Of a stretch of DNA of 64,000 nucleotides, positions 26,597 to 34,632 are shown piece by piece. The stretch spans positions 117,671 through 181,670 of the forward strand of contig JAVBPE010000008.1 of the NCBI GenBank assembly GCA_031549865.1, in the 5' to 3' direction. Below the pieces are notes generated by a model. It saw only the letters and a list, made by a program, of their open reading frames with translations. It was not told the DNA's origin and did not search any database. A program made the translations under genes and the position numbers. Source of the DNA: JAVBPE01 sp031549865. Lineage in GTDB: Bacteria > Bacillota_I > Bacilli_A > Acholeplasmatales > Anaeroplasmataceae. Numbering within the stretch: the first letter of the stretch is position 1; each line of letters starts with the position of its first letter.

Positions 26597-26741
26597 TGAA
26601 AGATACACGAATTAACTGGATAAAGAAGATGATAATTTTCCCCAATTGTCATTAAGTAACCTTATTCCCCATAAAATACTGTTTTTTTATCCAGTAAATT
26701 CAAATAAGATGCATCCATCTGGTATGCATTTTATTTTTTTC
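26597..26741 (+). ncRNA. Unassigned structured RNA (candidate sRNA or riboswitch) with two UCCCC loops
   Basis: Between its own promoter and an intrinsic terminator (26703-26740, AATAAGATGCAT/ATGCATTTTATT, T-run). A long closing helix pairs 26609-26624 with 26686-26701 (15 of 16 positions). Inside are a 9-bp hairpin (26629-26652) with loop UUCCCC and a weaker hairpin (26662-26674) with loop UCCCC. I cannot match it to a known riboswitch or to 6S. The C-rich loops resemble the anti-Shine-Dalgarno loops of staphylococcal-type sRNAs. Lying 42 nt before glmU, a cis role is the alternative. Confidence 0.6.
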
Positions 26742-26782
26742 ATATTTTTATTTACTTGTCCATATACTTTAATGGTGATGAT

Positions 26783-28069
26783 ATGGAAACAGATTTATTA
26801 ATTCTTGCAGGTGGTATGGGGAGTAGACTTGGTGGTAATGTCCCAAAATGGTTGACAAATATTATAGATATGTCATTAATTGATTATCTTAATCAAACAT
26901 TAAATTCATTAAAATTTAATAAAAAGTATATAGTAATAAATAAAAAACATGAGAAATATATTAACCAAATTCCTCTTGATTTTGAAATATTTATACAAGA
27001 TGAAAATTATAAAGGAAGTGGCGCTCCTTTAAAATCAATATATAAAAAAATAAATAATCACAATAATATTTTAATTCTCCCATGTGATATGCCGTTTATA
27101 GATATTAATACTTTAGAAGAATTAATGCAAAGAAGAAATTCTCTTATTTATTCAACTATAGATAATAATACATCATATGGAAGTGTAGTTATAAATGATG
27201 AAAAATTTATTCAAATTGTTGAAGATGAGAAAACAAGTAATATAAATATTGGTATTTATAATTTATATGGTAATTCGATAATAGAGGCATTAAATAAATT
27301 AAATGCCAATTTAGAAGATGATGAATATCGATTAACAGATTTGATTAATATAATTGCAAAAAATGAAGTAATAATGCCTATATATAAAAAGTATTCATTT
27401 AATTATTTAAATATAAATACTAAAAGAGATTTAAATGAAGCAACACTTTATTTATCGAAAATAAATAAATCCAAATTTAAAAATGTATATTTCGAAGGTA
27501 ATGAAATTATTCTTGGAAGCTTAGTTAAAATTGAAGATGGTGTATCCATTTTAGGAAATAGTAAAATTATTAATAACACTTTTATAAAAAATAATACTAT
27601 AATTAATAATTCTTATTTAAATAATGTTGTTATAAATCAGGATTCTAATATTACTGACTCTAAAATAGCAGATTCATATATTGGAAAAAATGCCTTTATT
27701 GGCCCATATGCAAATATTTTAGATAAGGCAGTTTTATATGATAATGTGAAAATTGGAAATTTTGTTGAGATCAAAAGAAGTACAATAAAAGAAAATGTTC
27801 GAATACTTCATCATGCTTATATTGCAGATGCTTTTATTGGAAATAATACGAATATTGGTTGTGGGGTTGTGACATGTAATTTTGATGGTGAGAATAAACA
27901 TCAAACAATTATAAAAAATAACTGCTTTATTGGAAGTAATTCTAATCTAATTGCCCCAGTTATAATTGAAGATAATGCTATAATTGGTGCGGGATCTACA
28001 ATAACGAAAAATGTCTTAAAAAACAAAAAAATTATTTGTAAAGCCACTATAATTGAAAAAGATTGTTAG
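26783..28069 (+). CDS. glmU: GlmU-like bifunctional UDP-GlcNAc pyrophosphorylase / GlcN-1-P acetyltransferase
   Basis: 428 aa from ATG 26783 (GGTGATG just upstream). N-terminal nucleotidyltransferase: LLILAGGMGSRLGGNVPKWL, ILILPCDMPFID. From about residue 245 a left-handed beta-helix with hexapeptide repeats (NTNIGCGVVTCNFDGENKH, NCFIGSNSNLIAPVIIEDNA) typical of the GlmU acetyltransferase end. Slightly shorter than usual (about 455) and the first motif is LAGG rather than LAAG, so the pyrophosphorylase half is divergent. Makes UDP-GlcNAc for the cell wall. Confidence 0.88.
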   Translation: METDLLILAGGMGSRLGGNVPKWLTNIIDMSLIDYLNQTLNSLKFNKKYIVINKKHEKYINQIPLDFEIFIQDENYKGSGAPLKSIYKKINNHNNILILPCDMPFIDINTLEELMQRRNSLIYSTIDNNTSYGSVVINDEKFIQIVEDEKTSNINIGIYNLYGNSIIEALNKLNANLEDDEYRLTDLINIIAKNEVIMPIYKKYSFNYLNINTKRDLNEATLYLSKINKSKFKNVYFEGNEIILGSLVKIEDGVSILGNSKIINNTFIKNNTIINNSYLNNVVINQDSNITDSKIADSYIGKNAFIGPYANILDKAVLYDNVKIGNFVEIKRSTIKENVRILHHAYIADAFIGNNTNIGCGVVTCNFDGENKHQTIIKNNCFIGSNSNLIAPVIIEDNAIIGAGSTITKNVLKNKKIICKATIIEKDC

Positions 28070-28095
28070 ACAATACTAAATACTTTTGATATAAT
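28067..28095 (+). promoter_or_regulatory. Promoter of the small membrane protein
   Basis: TAGACA, 17-nt spacer, TATAAT with TG extension. It overlaps the end of glmU. Confidence 0.65.
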
Positions 28096-28124
28096 GTAAC
28101 TAGATTATTTTTGGAGGTATTTAG

Positions 28125-28430
28125 ATGGATAAATTTAAAATTATTAGAATTATAGATATGGTTATAAGTGGTATTTTAATTACGATGTTAACAATTCATG
28201 CTATATTTTTCTTCAGCCTTGGTGAAGGAGATTCACTACCATATTTTTTCGAGCATTTTAGTGTTGGTATTGCCATTATGCTAGTAGGAGTTATCGCATA
28301 TACATTGCCAATTTTAAATAAGCAAACTGTTAGAGGGACAGACAAAGGTGATAAGCTTATGACATATGCTGGAGTACTTGCTGTTATCCTTGGTATCATG
28401 ACAATTATTATGACTTATATGAATATTTGA
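28125..28430 (+). CDS. Small membrane protein with three TM segments
   Basis: 101 aa with hydrophobic segments at about 8-30, 45-63 and 80-100. GGAGG site 9 nt before the ATG and its own promoter. No family recognised. Confidence 0.75.
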   Translation: MDKFKIIRIIDMVISGILITMLTIHAIFFFSLGEGDSLPYFFEHFSVGIAIMLVGVIAYTLPILNKQTVRGTDKGDKLMTYAGVLAVILGIMTIIMTYMNI

Positions 28431-28455
28431 CAATTATAATATAATGTGCTATTAT
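28427..28455 (+). promoter_or_regulatory. Promoter of the 6S-like RNA
   Basis: Exact TTGACA (28427-28432), 17-nt spacer, TATTAT (28450-28455); start predicted near 28461. Confidence 0.85.
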
Positions 28456-28460
28456 ATAGT

Positions 28461-28652
28461 TACTAGGAAGTGCCCGTGGAACCCAAATAATTTTATTTTG
28501 AGTCTAAGAGAAGTCTGTGTGAACGCCTTATTTTAGGAATCCTAAAGATTATCTATTGGAGGACTCTGCTTTTGAAGAACTAGTTCTTCACAGACTTCCT
28601 AGTACTATTTTATAAGAAAATGTTTTCAAAAAGACGAAATGTCTTTTTTTTC
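28461..28652 (+). ncRNA. 6S-like RNA (ssrS candidate)
   Basis: No ORF; strong promoter before and terminator after (AAAAAGAC/GTCTTTTT at 28628-28648). The ends of the core pair in an 11-bp closing stem, TACTAGGAAGT (28461) with ACTTCCTAGTA (28594). An unpaired 5' arm of about 28 nt leads to a GAGTC/GACTC stem enclosing a TTTAGG/CCTAAA hairpin, and the 3' arm holds a GAAGAAC/GTTCTTC hairpin. Closing stem, central bubble with a 3'-side hairpin, and terminal stem are the 6S RNA plan. No sequence search was possible. An alternative helix AGTCTGTG/CACAGACT competes with the closing stem. Confidence 0.6.
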
Positions 28653-28681
28653 TTGTATAATGTGCATAATGAGTGTATAAT
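28653..28681 (+). promoter_or_regulatory. Promoter of the DEAD-box helicase
   Basis: TTGTAT, 17-nt spacer, exact TATAAT (28676-28681). Confidence 0.75.
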
Positions 28682-28695
28682 ATTAATGTTAATCA

Positions 28696-28725
28696 GGGAG
28701 TTATCTAAACTCCCATGTTTTTTTT
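28696..28725 (+). terminator. Attenuator-type terminator in helicase leader
   Basis: GGGAGTT pairs perfectly with AACTCCC around a 5-nt loop; after ATG come eight T (28718-28725). It lies between the helicase promoter and its ribosome binding site, starting about 8 nt after the predicted transcription start. Confidence 0.7.
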
Positions 28726-28741
28726 GAAAGAAGGTAGTAGT

Positions 28742-30460
28742 GTGCAAACATTTTCAGATTTAAATATCTCTAAAGAGATACTAGATGCACTTAATAAAAT
28801 AGATATAACTGAACCAACTGATATTCAAAAGTTAGTTATTAATCCATTATTAGAAGGTAAAGATGTAATAGGTCAAGCTCAAACAGGAACAGGTAAAACA
28901 TTTGCCTACAGTATTCCAATGCTTGAACAAATAGATGTAAATAACCGTAATATTCAAGGTCTTATTTTATGTCCTACAAGAGAATTAGGAATTCAAGTAA
29001 GTGTTGAAGTAAAAAAATTAATAGCCTTTAAAAAGGATATTAAAATTACAACAGTGTATGGTGGAGAATCATATGAAAAACAAATTAAGTCATTACGTGA
29101 ACGTCCACAAATTGTAATCGGGACACCAGGTAGAATTATTGATTTAATGAATAGACATGTCCTAGATTTTTCACATTTAAGAATGCTTACATTAGATGAA
29201 GCAGATGAAATGTTAAAAATGGGTTTCCAAGAAGCTTTAGAAACTATTCTAAAAGTAACGCCTAAAGAAAGACAAACAGCATTATTCTCAGCAACAATGC
29301 CTCCATTTATTAAACAAATAGCTCTAAATTATCAAAATAATCCTGAGCATTTAATCGTGGAAAGAAAGACTTTAACTGTTGAAAGAATCACTCAAAATTT
29401 ATTCTTTGTTAAAAAAGAATATAAAAAGGATTTATTAATTAGAATTCTTGATTTACATGATTTTAGAAGTTCAATCATATTTTGTAATACAAAAAGTATG
29501 GTTGACGAATTAGTATTATTTTTACAAAAAAATAAATATTTAGTTGACGGCTTGCACGGAGATTTAAAGCAAATGGTTCGTGATAGAGTTATGACGGCAT
29601 TTAGAAATAACAGCATTAATATTTTAGTTGCAACAGACGTTGCTGCTCGTGGAATTGACGTTTCAGGAATTGATTCTGTAATTAATTATGATATACCACT
29701 AGAAAATGAATTATATGTTCACAGAATTGGAAGAACGGGTAGAGCTGGTTGTGATGGTTTATCAATTACTTTTGCATCTCCAAGAGAACATTATAAAGTG
29801 AAAGAAATTGAAAAATTTACAAATTCTACAATGCATTTATCTGCAGTACCAACAGTAGAAGATATTCAAAAAAATTATTTAAATAAAGTATCTAAAACTA
29901 TTTTAAGTAAGATTAATGTAGATAAAGATTATACTGATTATAGTTATGTAGTTGAAAAAATTTGTGGTGAAGGATATTCACACATTGATGTTATTAATGC
30001 GTTAATGACAATGGCTTGTTCAAAGACGGAACATGAGTATAAAGATATCCCTGTGGAAGAACGCCAAACTAGGAAAGATTCAACTCGCTCTCGTGATAAT
30101 GATAATCAAAGAGGCAAAAAAGATTTCAAAAATAATAGTAATAAAGATTATAAAAATAATGCCGATTCAAAAAATTACAGAAATTCTTCAAAAAATGATC
30201 GAAATGATTTCAATAACAAGAAAAATATGGTATTATGTGAAGTAAATCTAGGTAAAACAGAAAACCTAAGACCACAATCATTTATCAATGCTTGTCATGA
30301 TATTGGTGGAGTACATAAAGAGCATTTTGGAGCTATTGAAGTTAAAGACAATAAAACAATTTGTGAAATATCAACTGAAGGTCTTCGATTCTTAAAACAA
30401 ATGTCAGGTAAAGTTGTTGGGGGCAGAAAAGTTTCGGTAAAGGTTATATCTAATAAGTAA
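28742..30460 (+). CDS. DEAD-box RNA helicase with DbpA-type RNA-binding domain (CshA/DeaD-like)
   Basis: 572 aa from GTG 28742 (AAGG at 28731; the ATG at 28715 lies in the terminator tail). Q motif TFSDLNIS, Walker A AQTGTGKT, DEADE, SAT, and HRIGRTGRAG of the two RecA-like domains. A polar Asn/Asp/Lys-rich linker (about 440-500) leads to a C-terminal DbpA RNA-binding domain (SFINACHDIGGVHKEHFGAI). Such helicases remodel rRNA and mRNA, often in the cold. Expression is probably limited by the leader terminator. Confidence 0.93.
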   Translation: MQTFSDLNISKEILDALNKIDITEPTDIQKLVINPLLEGKDVIGQAQTGTGKTFAYSIPMLEQIDVNNRNIQGLILCPTRELGIQVSVEVKKLIAFKKDIKITTVYGGESYEKQIKSLRERPQIVIGTPGRIIDLMNRHVLDFSHLRMLTLDEADEMLKMGFQEALETILKVTPKERQTALFSATMPPFIKQIALNYQNNPEHLIVERKTLTVERITQNLFFVKKEYKKDLLIRILDLHDFRSSIIFCNTKSMVDELVLFLQKNKYLVDGLHGDLKQMVRDRVMTAFRNNSINILVATDVAARGIDVSGIDSVINYDIPLENELYVHRIGRTGRAGCDGLSITFASPREHYKVKEIEKFTNSTMHLSAVPTVEDIQKNYLNKVSKTILSKINVDKDYTDYSYVVEKICGEGYSHIDVINALMTMACSKTEHEYKDIPVEERQTRKDSTRSRDNDNQRGKKDFKNNSNKDYKNNADSKNYRNSSKNDRNDFNNKKNMVLCEVNLGKTENLRPQSFINACHDIGGVHKEHFGAIEVKDNKTICEISTEGLRFLKQMSGKVVGGRKVSVKVISNK

Positions 30461-30489
30461 AAAAAACTAGATTAATTTCTAGTTTTTTT
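30461..30489 (+). terminator. Terminator after helicase
   Basis: AAAAAACTAGA pairs with TCTAGTTTTTT across a 6-nt loop. Confidence 0.85.
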
Positions 30490-30498
30490 ACATAATGT

Positions 30499-30588
30499 AT
30501 GAAAAGGGAGAAAAGAAGTATATATTTACGATTTATCATCGCCTTTATATTATGGATTATTAATTTTATTTTATACATAAGGAGTTAA
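30499..30588 (+). CDS. Possible 29-aa membrane peptide upstream of rsmD
   Basis: Short frame MKREKRSIYL then a hydrophobic stretch (FIIAFILWIINFILYI) ending RS. Its stop overlaps the rsmD ribosome binding site. There is no SD before the ATG, so this could be chance; a leader peptide is possible. Confidence 0.25.
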   Translation: MKREKRSIYLRFIIAFILWIINFILYIRS

Positions 30589-30593
30589 AATTT

Positions 30594-31139
30594 ATGCGAA
30601 TTGTTGCAGGAAAGCATCGAAGTAGAATAATAAAAGAAACAAATCTTGAATCTACAAGAGAAACTCAAGATAAAGTTAGACAAGCTATTTTCAATATGTG
30701 TGGTCAATATTTGGATCAAAAAGTAGTTTTGGATTTATTTTGCGGAAGTGGGGCAATGGGACTAGAAGCAATTTCTAGAGGCGCTAAAAAATGTTATTTT
30801 AATGACATTAATAAAAATGCTTTAGATGTTACAATTAGTAATACTAAACTATTAAATGAAGAAGATAAGGCAGTTTTTTTTAATTTGGATTATATTGATG
30901 CTCTTAAAAAAATAGATGAAAAATTAGATCTCATATTTTTAGACCCTCCTTATAAAATGATTAATGTTAATGAAATATTAGATTTAATATCTCTTAATAA
31001 TAGATTAAGTGAAGATTCGTTGCTAATTTTTGAAATGGCAAAGGAAACTAATTTTCCCCAAGAAACCAATGCTTTTTATGTTTTGAAGGAAAAAAAATAT
31101 GGAATAAAAAAAGTAATAATATACGGGGTGAAAAAATGA
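30594..31139 (+). CDS. rsmD: RsmD, 16S rRNA (guanine966-N2)-methyltransferase
   Basis: 181 aa. RIVAGKHRSRII start, VLDLFCGSGAMGLEAISRGA (SAM motif I) and LIFLDPPYK (catalytic DPPY) are diagnostic. AAGGAG upstream. The TGA stop overlaps the next ATG. Confidence 0.96.
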   Translation: MRIVAGKHRSRIIKETNLESTRETQDKVRQAIFNMCGQYLDQKVVLDLFCGSGAMGLEAISRGAKKCYFNDINKNALDVTISNTKLLNEEDKAVFFNLDYIDALKKIDEKLDLIFLDPPYKMINVNEILDLISLNNRLSEDSLLIFEMAKETNFPQETNAFYVLKEKKYGIKKVIIYGVKK

Positions 31140-32479
31140 AAGAAAAATTAGATTTAGAAGATTATAAAGAATTAAAAAAAATACTTAAAAAATTTAAAAA
31201 AGAAGAACATTTTTTTCATTTTATGAAAAGAGCAAACAATTGCTATTTTTATTTTTCTGATAATGAAGGTGATCGTTATGTTCTTCAATTTAGGAAAAGT
31301 ATTTATGAAGATCGTATCGAGTTAAATATATACTCAAAAGATAGTTCAATAAACTCTTTAATTGATTTAATGAATGAAAATAGTGCCTTTGAAGCTTTTT
31401 TAATAAATGAAATACCTTGTCATAAAGCATATTTTTCTTCAAATATGCTTAATTATGAAGCATTAGAATATTTTAAAGCAAACAATATTAAAGTAATGAA
31501 AAAAAATAATGCTATCTTTGAGGAATATGAATATGGATATGATTTGAAATTTGCCTCACTTTCCGATATAGATTTATATGCTAAAGTTTTTAATTATTTA
31601 GATAACGTTACTAGAAAAGAAAGTATTCCTCAAATATGTGTTAGTTTTGAAGAAGGTTTAAGTGGAGTTGGATACTTTGATTTAGAAAAAAGAACTTATG
31701 AATTTGAAATGAAAGAATTTCCTAAAAAAATAGTTCCTCAAAAAAATAAACAATTTAAAGCAGAATTGATTAATGAATTAAAGAATCTTACTTCTAATGA
31801 ATTTGAATGGACTATTCATATATCAACGACAAATATATTTTTTGAAGAGAAAACTGAGTTTTTTAATCCAGTTACAGTTTTAATATATAATGAAACAAGA
31901 GAAATTATATTTGAGTATGCAATTGAAATAATAACCTTTAAAAATTATCATTTAATGCTGCAAAACTTATTTGTTGATCTATTTCATAAATATGGTAAAC
32001 CAAAATCTTTGATAATAAATAATCGAATTTTATATTATCATTTCTTAAAATTATTTAATGAAATAAATATTGATTTCAAATTTAAAATGTCTAATGATTA
32101 TTTGGATTTAATTAGACAAAAAATTGAAGCAGACTTACAAGAAGAATATTCGAATTATTTAAATAATGATGAAGATTTCACAAATAAAGAGTATAAAAAT
32201 ATAATGAATGAAATAGTGATTAAATATTTAAATGATTATGAAGGCAAAGATGAAGATCATAAATCTTTAATCGCTATACGTAAATTTAATGAAGCAAATA
32301 ACATTAAATTTAAAGATTTAAATATTAATACTGATGATTTAGAAAATCTTGATGATGATGAAAAAACTGAACTTTTCCAAGAAAGAATGGAAGAGTTAAT
32401 GAAAAGTTTTTTAGATGAGTTAAAAGATGAACTAGATGATATTGATTTAGATAAAGAGGATGAAACTTTTATTTCCTAA
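31136..32479 (+). CDS. Uncharacterised 447-aa acidic protein (DUF6930/DUF7309-like)
   Basis: Starts within the rsmD stop (ATGA). The region around residues 215-330 (WTIHISTTNIFF ... KPKSLIINNRILYYHFLKLF) recalls the DUF6930/DUF7309 proteins of Bacillota, by memory only. The C-terminal 70 residues are strongly acidic and helical (ENLDDDEKTELF ... DIDLDKEDETF). No catalytic motif seen. Soluble, function unknown. Confidence 0.65.
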   Translation: MKEKLDLEDYKELKKILKKFKKEEHFFHFMKRANNCYFYFSDNEGDRYVLQFRKSIYEDRIELNIYSKDSSINSLIDLMNENSAFEAFLINEIPCHKAYFSSNMLNYEALEYFKANNIKVMKKNNAIFEEYEYGYDLKFASLSDIDLYAKVFNYLDNVTRKESIPQICVSFEEGLSGVGYFDLEKRTYEFEMKEFPKKIVPQKNKQFKAELINELKNLTSNEFEWTIHISTTNIFFEEKTEFFNPVTVLIYNETREIIFEYAIEIITFKNYHLMLQNLFVDLFHKYGKPKSLIINNRILYYHFLKLFNEINIDFKFKMSNDYLDLIRQKIEADLQEEYSNYLNNDEDFTNKEYKNIMNEIVIKYLNDYEGKDEDHKSLIAIRKFNEANNIKFKDLNINTDDLENLDDDEKTELFQERMEELMKSFLDELKDELDDIDLDKEDETFIS

Positions 32480-32482
32480 ATA

Positions 32483-32511
32483 TTTACAAATTTTATCATA
32501 AATGATAAAAT
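32483..32511 (+). promoter_or_regulatory. Promoter of the T-box operon
   Basis: TTTACA, 17-nt spacer, TAAAAT with TGA just upstream (extended -10). Confidence 0.7.
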
Positions 32512-32517
32512 AGGATA

Positions 32518-32745
32518 GTATAATAAAGTGAAAACAATGAAGAATATTTATTTGTTTATTAAAAGCGAGGATGAATGGTGAGAGCATCTAATACAACAAT
32601 ATCTATTAGACATCATTAGAATGCTTTTAAAAAAAGACGTACCAGGCGTTAACGGTTTAAGTGTTAGTATATATTTTTACTAAAATTAAGGTGGCACCGC
32701 GATTTTTACGTCCTTATAAATTTTTTTATAAGGACTTTTTTTATA
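32518..32745 (+). ncRNA. T-box riboswitch, histidine type
   Basis: T-box core AAGGTGGCACCGCG at 32688-32701, followed by a terminator GTCCTTATAAA/TTTATAAGGAC with T-run (32710-32742). Stem I is closed by AAAAGC (32561) with GCTTTT (32623). GACATCATT at 32609-32617 puts CAT (His) in the expected specifier position. Uncharged tRNA-His would favour antitermination and expression of GNAT-hisS, probably also aspS. Confidence 0.92.
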
Positions 32746-32759
32746 AAAGGAGATATAAA

Positions 32760-33317
32760 ATGAGAGTAACCTTGCCAGTTATTAGTATGGGGAAATACAC
32801 ATTACGTGAATTAAGATTAGATGATTACTTAGATTATTATGAAATTGGAAGTGATCAAATAACTACAAGTTATGTAAGCTGGGAAACATTTAAAAAACCA
32901 ACAGACGCACTTTATGTATTTGAAAATATATTTTTAAAGCGTCCATCTAATGGATTGCCTGTGGGATATGCAATATGCTTAAAAAGTGAAGATAAGTTGA
33001 TTGGAATAATCGATTATCATACTTATTTTTCAAATATCAATTGCGCGGAAGTAGGCTATATTTTAAATAGAAAATATTGGAATATGGGAATAATGAGTAA
33101 AGCCTTGAAATGTGTGGTTGATGTGGGATTTAATTATTTAGATTTAGATAAGATAGTCATTGGTCATGCTGAAAATAATATTGGCAGTCAAAAGGTTATC
33201 TTGAATAATCATTTTCAATTTGAAAGAAAAGCATTAAATGCTTTTAAAGATAAAAACAATATATATCATACTATATTTTATTACAGTCTATATAGATTTG
33301 AGTACAAAGGAGATTAA
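32760..33317 (+). CDS. GNAT acetyltransferase, RimJ/RimL type
   Basis: 185 aa from ATG 32760 with AAAGGAG upstream. YTLRELRLDDYLDYYEIG start, CAEVGYILNRKYWNMGIMSK (acetyl-CoA loop) and GHAENNIGSQKVILNNHFQF match RimJ/RimL-like acetyltransferases. It is the first gene behind the His T-box and its stop abuts hisS (1 nt), so it is induced by histidine starvation. Confidence 0.88.
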   Translation: MRVTLPVISMGKYTLRELRLDDYLDYYEIGSDQITTSYVSWETFKKPTDALYVFENIFLKRPSNGLPVGYAICLKSEDKLIGIIDYHTYFSNINCAEVGYILNRKYWNMGIMSKALKCVVDVGFNYLDLDKIVIGHAENNIGSQKVILNNHFQFERKALNAFKDKNNIYHTIFYYSLYRFEYKGD

Positions 33318-33318
33318 T

Positions 33319-34629
33319 ATGCTAACAAAACCTAAAGGAACATATGATATCTTACCAGATAAAGCAAAGTCTTGGGTAAGATTAGAAGAAATAATAAGAA
33401 GAATCACAAAATTATATCACTATGAAGAAGTACGTACTCCAATATTTGAAGTAAGTGAAGTATTTCATAGAGATGAAAACGACACATCAGATATGGTTAC
33501 AAAAGAAACATATGATTTTTTAGACCGTTCAGAGCGTAAAATGACATTACGCCCTGAGGGAACAGCGGGACTTGCTCGGGCCTATATAGAAAATAAAATA
33601 TATGCAAATGAACAAATATCTAAATTTTTCTATATGGGACCAATGTTTAGATATGAAAACATGCAAAAAGGGCGTCAACGTCAATTTACACAATTTGGAC
33701 TTGAAGTATACGGGTCAACAAGTCCTTTAAGTGATGCTGAGGTTATATCAACAGCTGTTGCTGTAATTAAGGCTATTGGTTTAAAAGGTGTAAAGGTTAA
33801 AGTGAATTCAATTGGTGATGATATCTCTCGTCAAAATTATAAAAAAGTATTAGTTGAATATTTTAATAATTATAAAGATAAATTATGTAAAGACTGTTTA
33901 AAAAGATTAGAAAAAAATCCTTTAAGAATCTTAGATTGCAAGATTGATCGTAATGAAGAATTTTTTAAAAATGCGCCAAAAATTGGTGATTATCTTACTG
34001 ATGAATCAAAAGAACACTTTAATGGCGTTTTAGAAGCTTTAAAAGAAATGCAAATTGAGTATATTGTTGATTCTAATTTAGTGCGTGGTCTTGATTATTA
34101 CACTCATACTGTATTTGAAATTGAAGTTGATGTAGAAGGCTTTGGGTCTCAAAATGTTATTTGTGGCGGTGGAAGATATAATAATATGATTGAAGAAATA
34201 GGTGGACCTAAAACTCCTGCTGTTGGACTAGCCTTTGGAATGGAAAGATTATTATTAGCATTAGAGTTTGAAAATCGCATTCTTACAAAGCCGGATTATC
34301 TACATATTTATTTCATCTCTTTAGGTAAAAAAGCACAAATGCAAACTTTAAGACTAATGAATATGTGCCGTATGGGTGGACTAGCCTGTGAAATGGATTA
34401 TTTAGATCGTAGTATTAAAGCTCAATTTAAATCGGCTGATAAATATAATGCTAAATTTACAGCTATCTTAGGGGATAATGAAGTAGAAAATTTTGTTATA
34501 AATGTAAAAAACAACGAAACAGATGAACAAGAAACAATTGGCTTAAATGACATATATAGTTATGTGTTTAATAAACTAAGTGTAAATAGCCAATCAAGTT
34601 GTCAAACATGTAAAGAAAAGAAGGAATAG
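33319..34629 (+). CDS. hisS: HisS, histidine--tRNA ligase
   Basis: 436 aa from ATG 33319 (AAAGGAG 8 nt upstream). KPKGTYDILPDKA start, MTLRPEGTAGLAR motif 2 region, LVRGLDYYTHTVFE histidine signature and GGGRYNNM. The C-terminal anticodon domain is complete and ends CQTCKEKKE. Followed by aspS after 3 nt. Confidence 0.97.
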   Translation: MLTKPKGTYDILPDKAKSWVRLEEIIRRITKLYHYEEVRTPIFEVSEVFHRDENDTSDMVTKETYDFLDRSERKMTLRPEGTAGLARAYIENKIYANEQISKFFYMGPMFRYENMQKGRQRQFTQFGLEVYGSTSPLSDAEVISTAVAVIKAIGLKGVKVKVNSIGDDISRQNYKKVLVEYFNNYKDKLCKDCLKRLEKNPLRILDCKIDRNEEFFKNAPKIGDYLTDESKEHFNGVLEALKEMQIEYIVDSNLVRGLDYYTHTVFEIEVDVEGFGSQNVICGGGRYNNMIEEIGGPKTPAVGLAFGMERLLLALEFENRILTKPDYLHIYFISLGKKAQMQTLRLMNMCRMGGLACEMDYLDRSIKAQFKSADKYNAKFTAILGDNEVENFVINVKNNETDEQETIGLNDIYSYVFNKLSVNSQSSCQTCKEKKE

Positions 34630-34632
34630 TTT

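Noticed and set aside
26597..26741. 6S RNA
   Set aside because: It has a long closing stem but lacks the large asymmetric bubble and terminal stem; the 28461 RNA fits 6S better.
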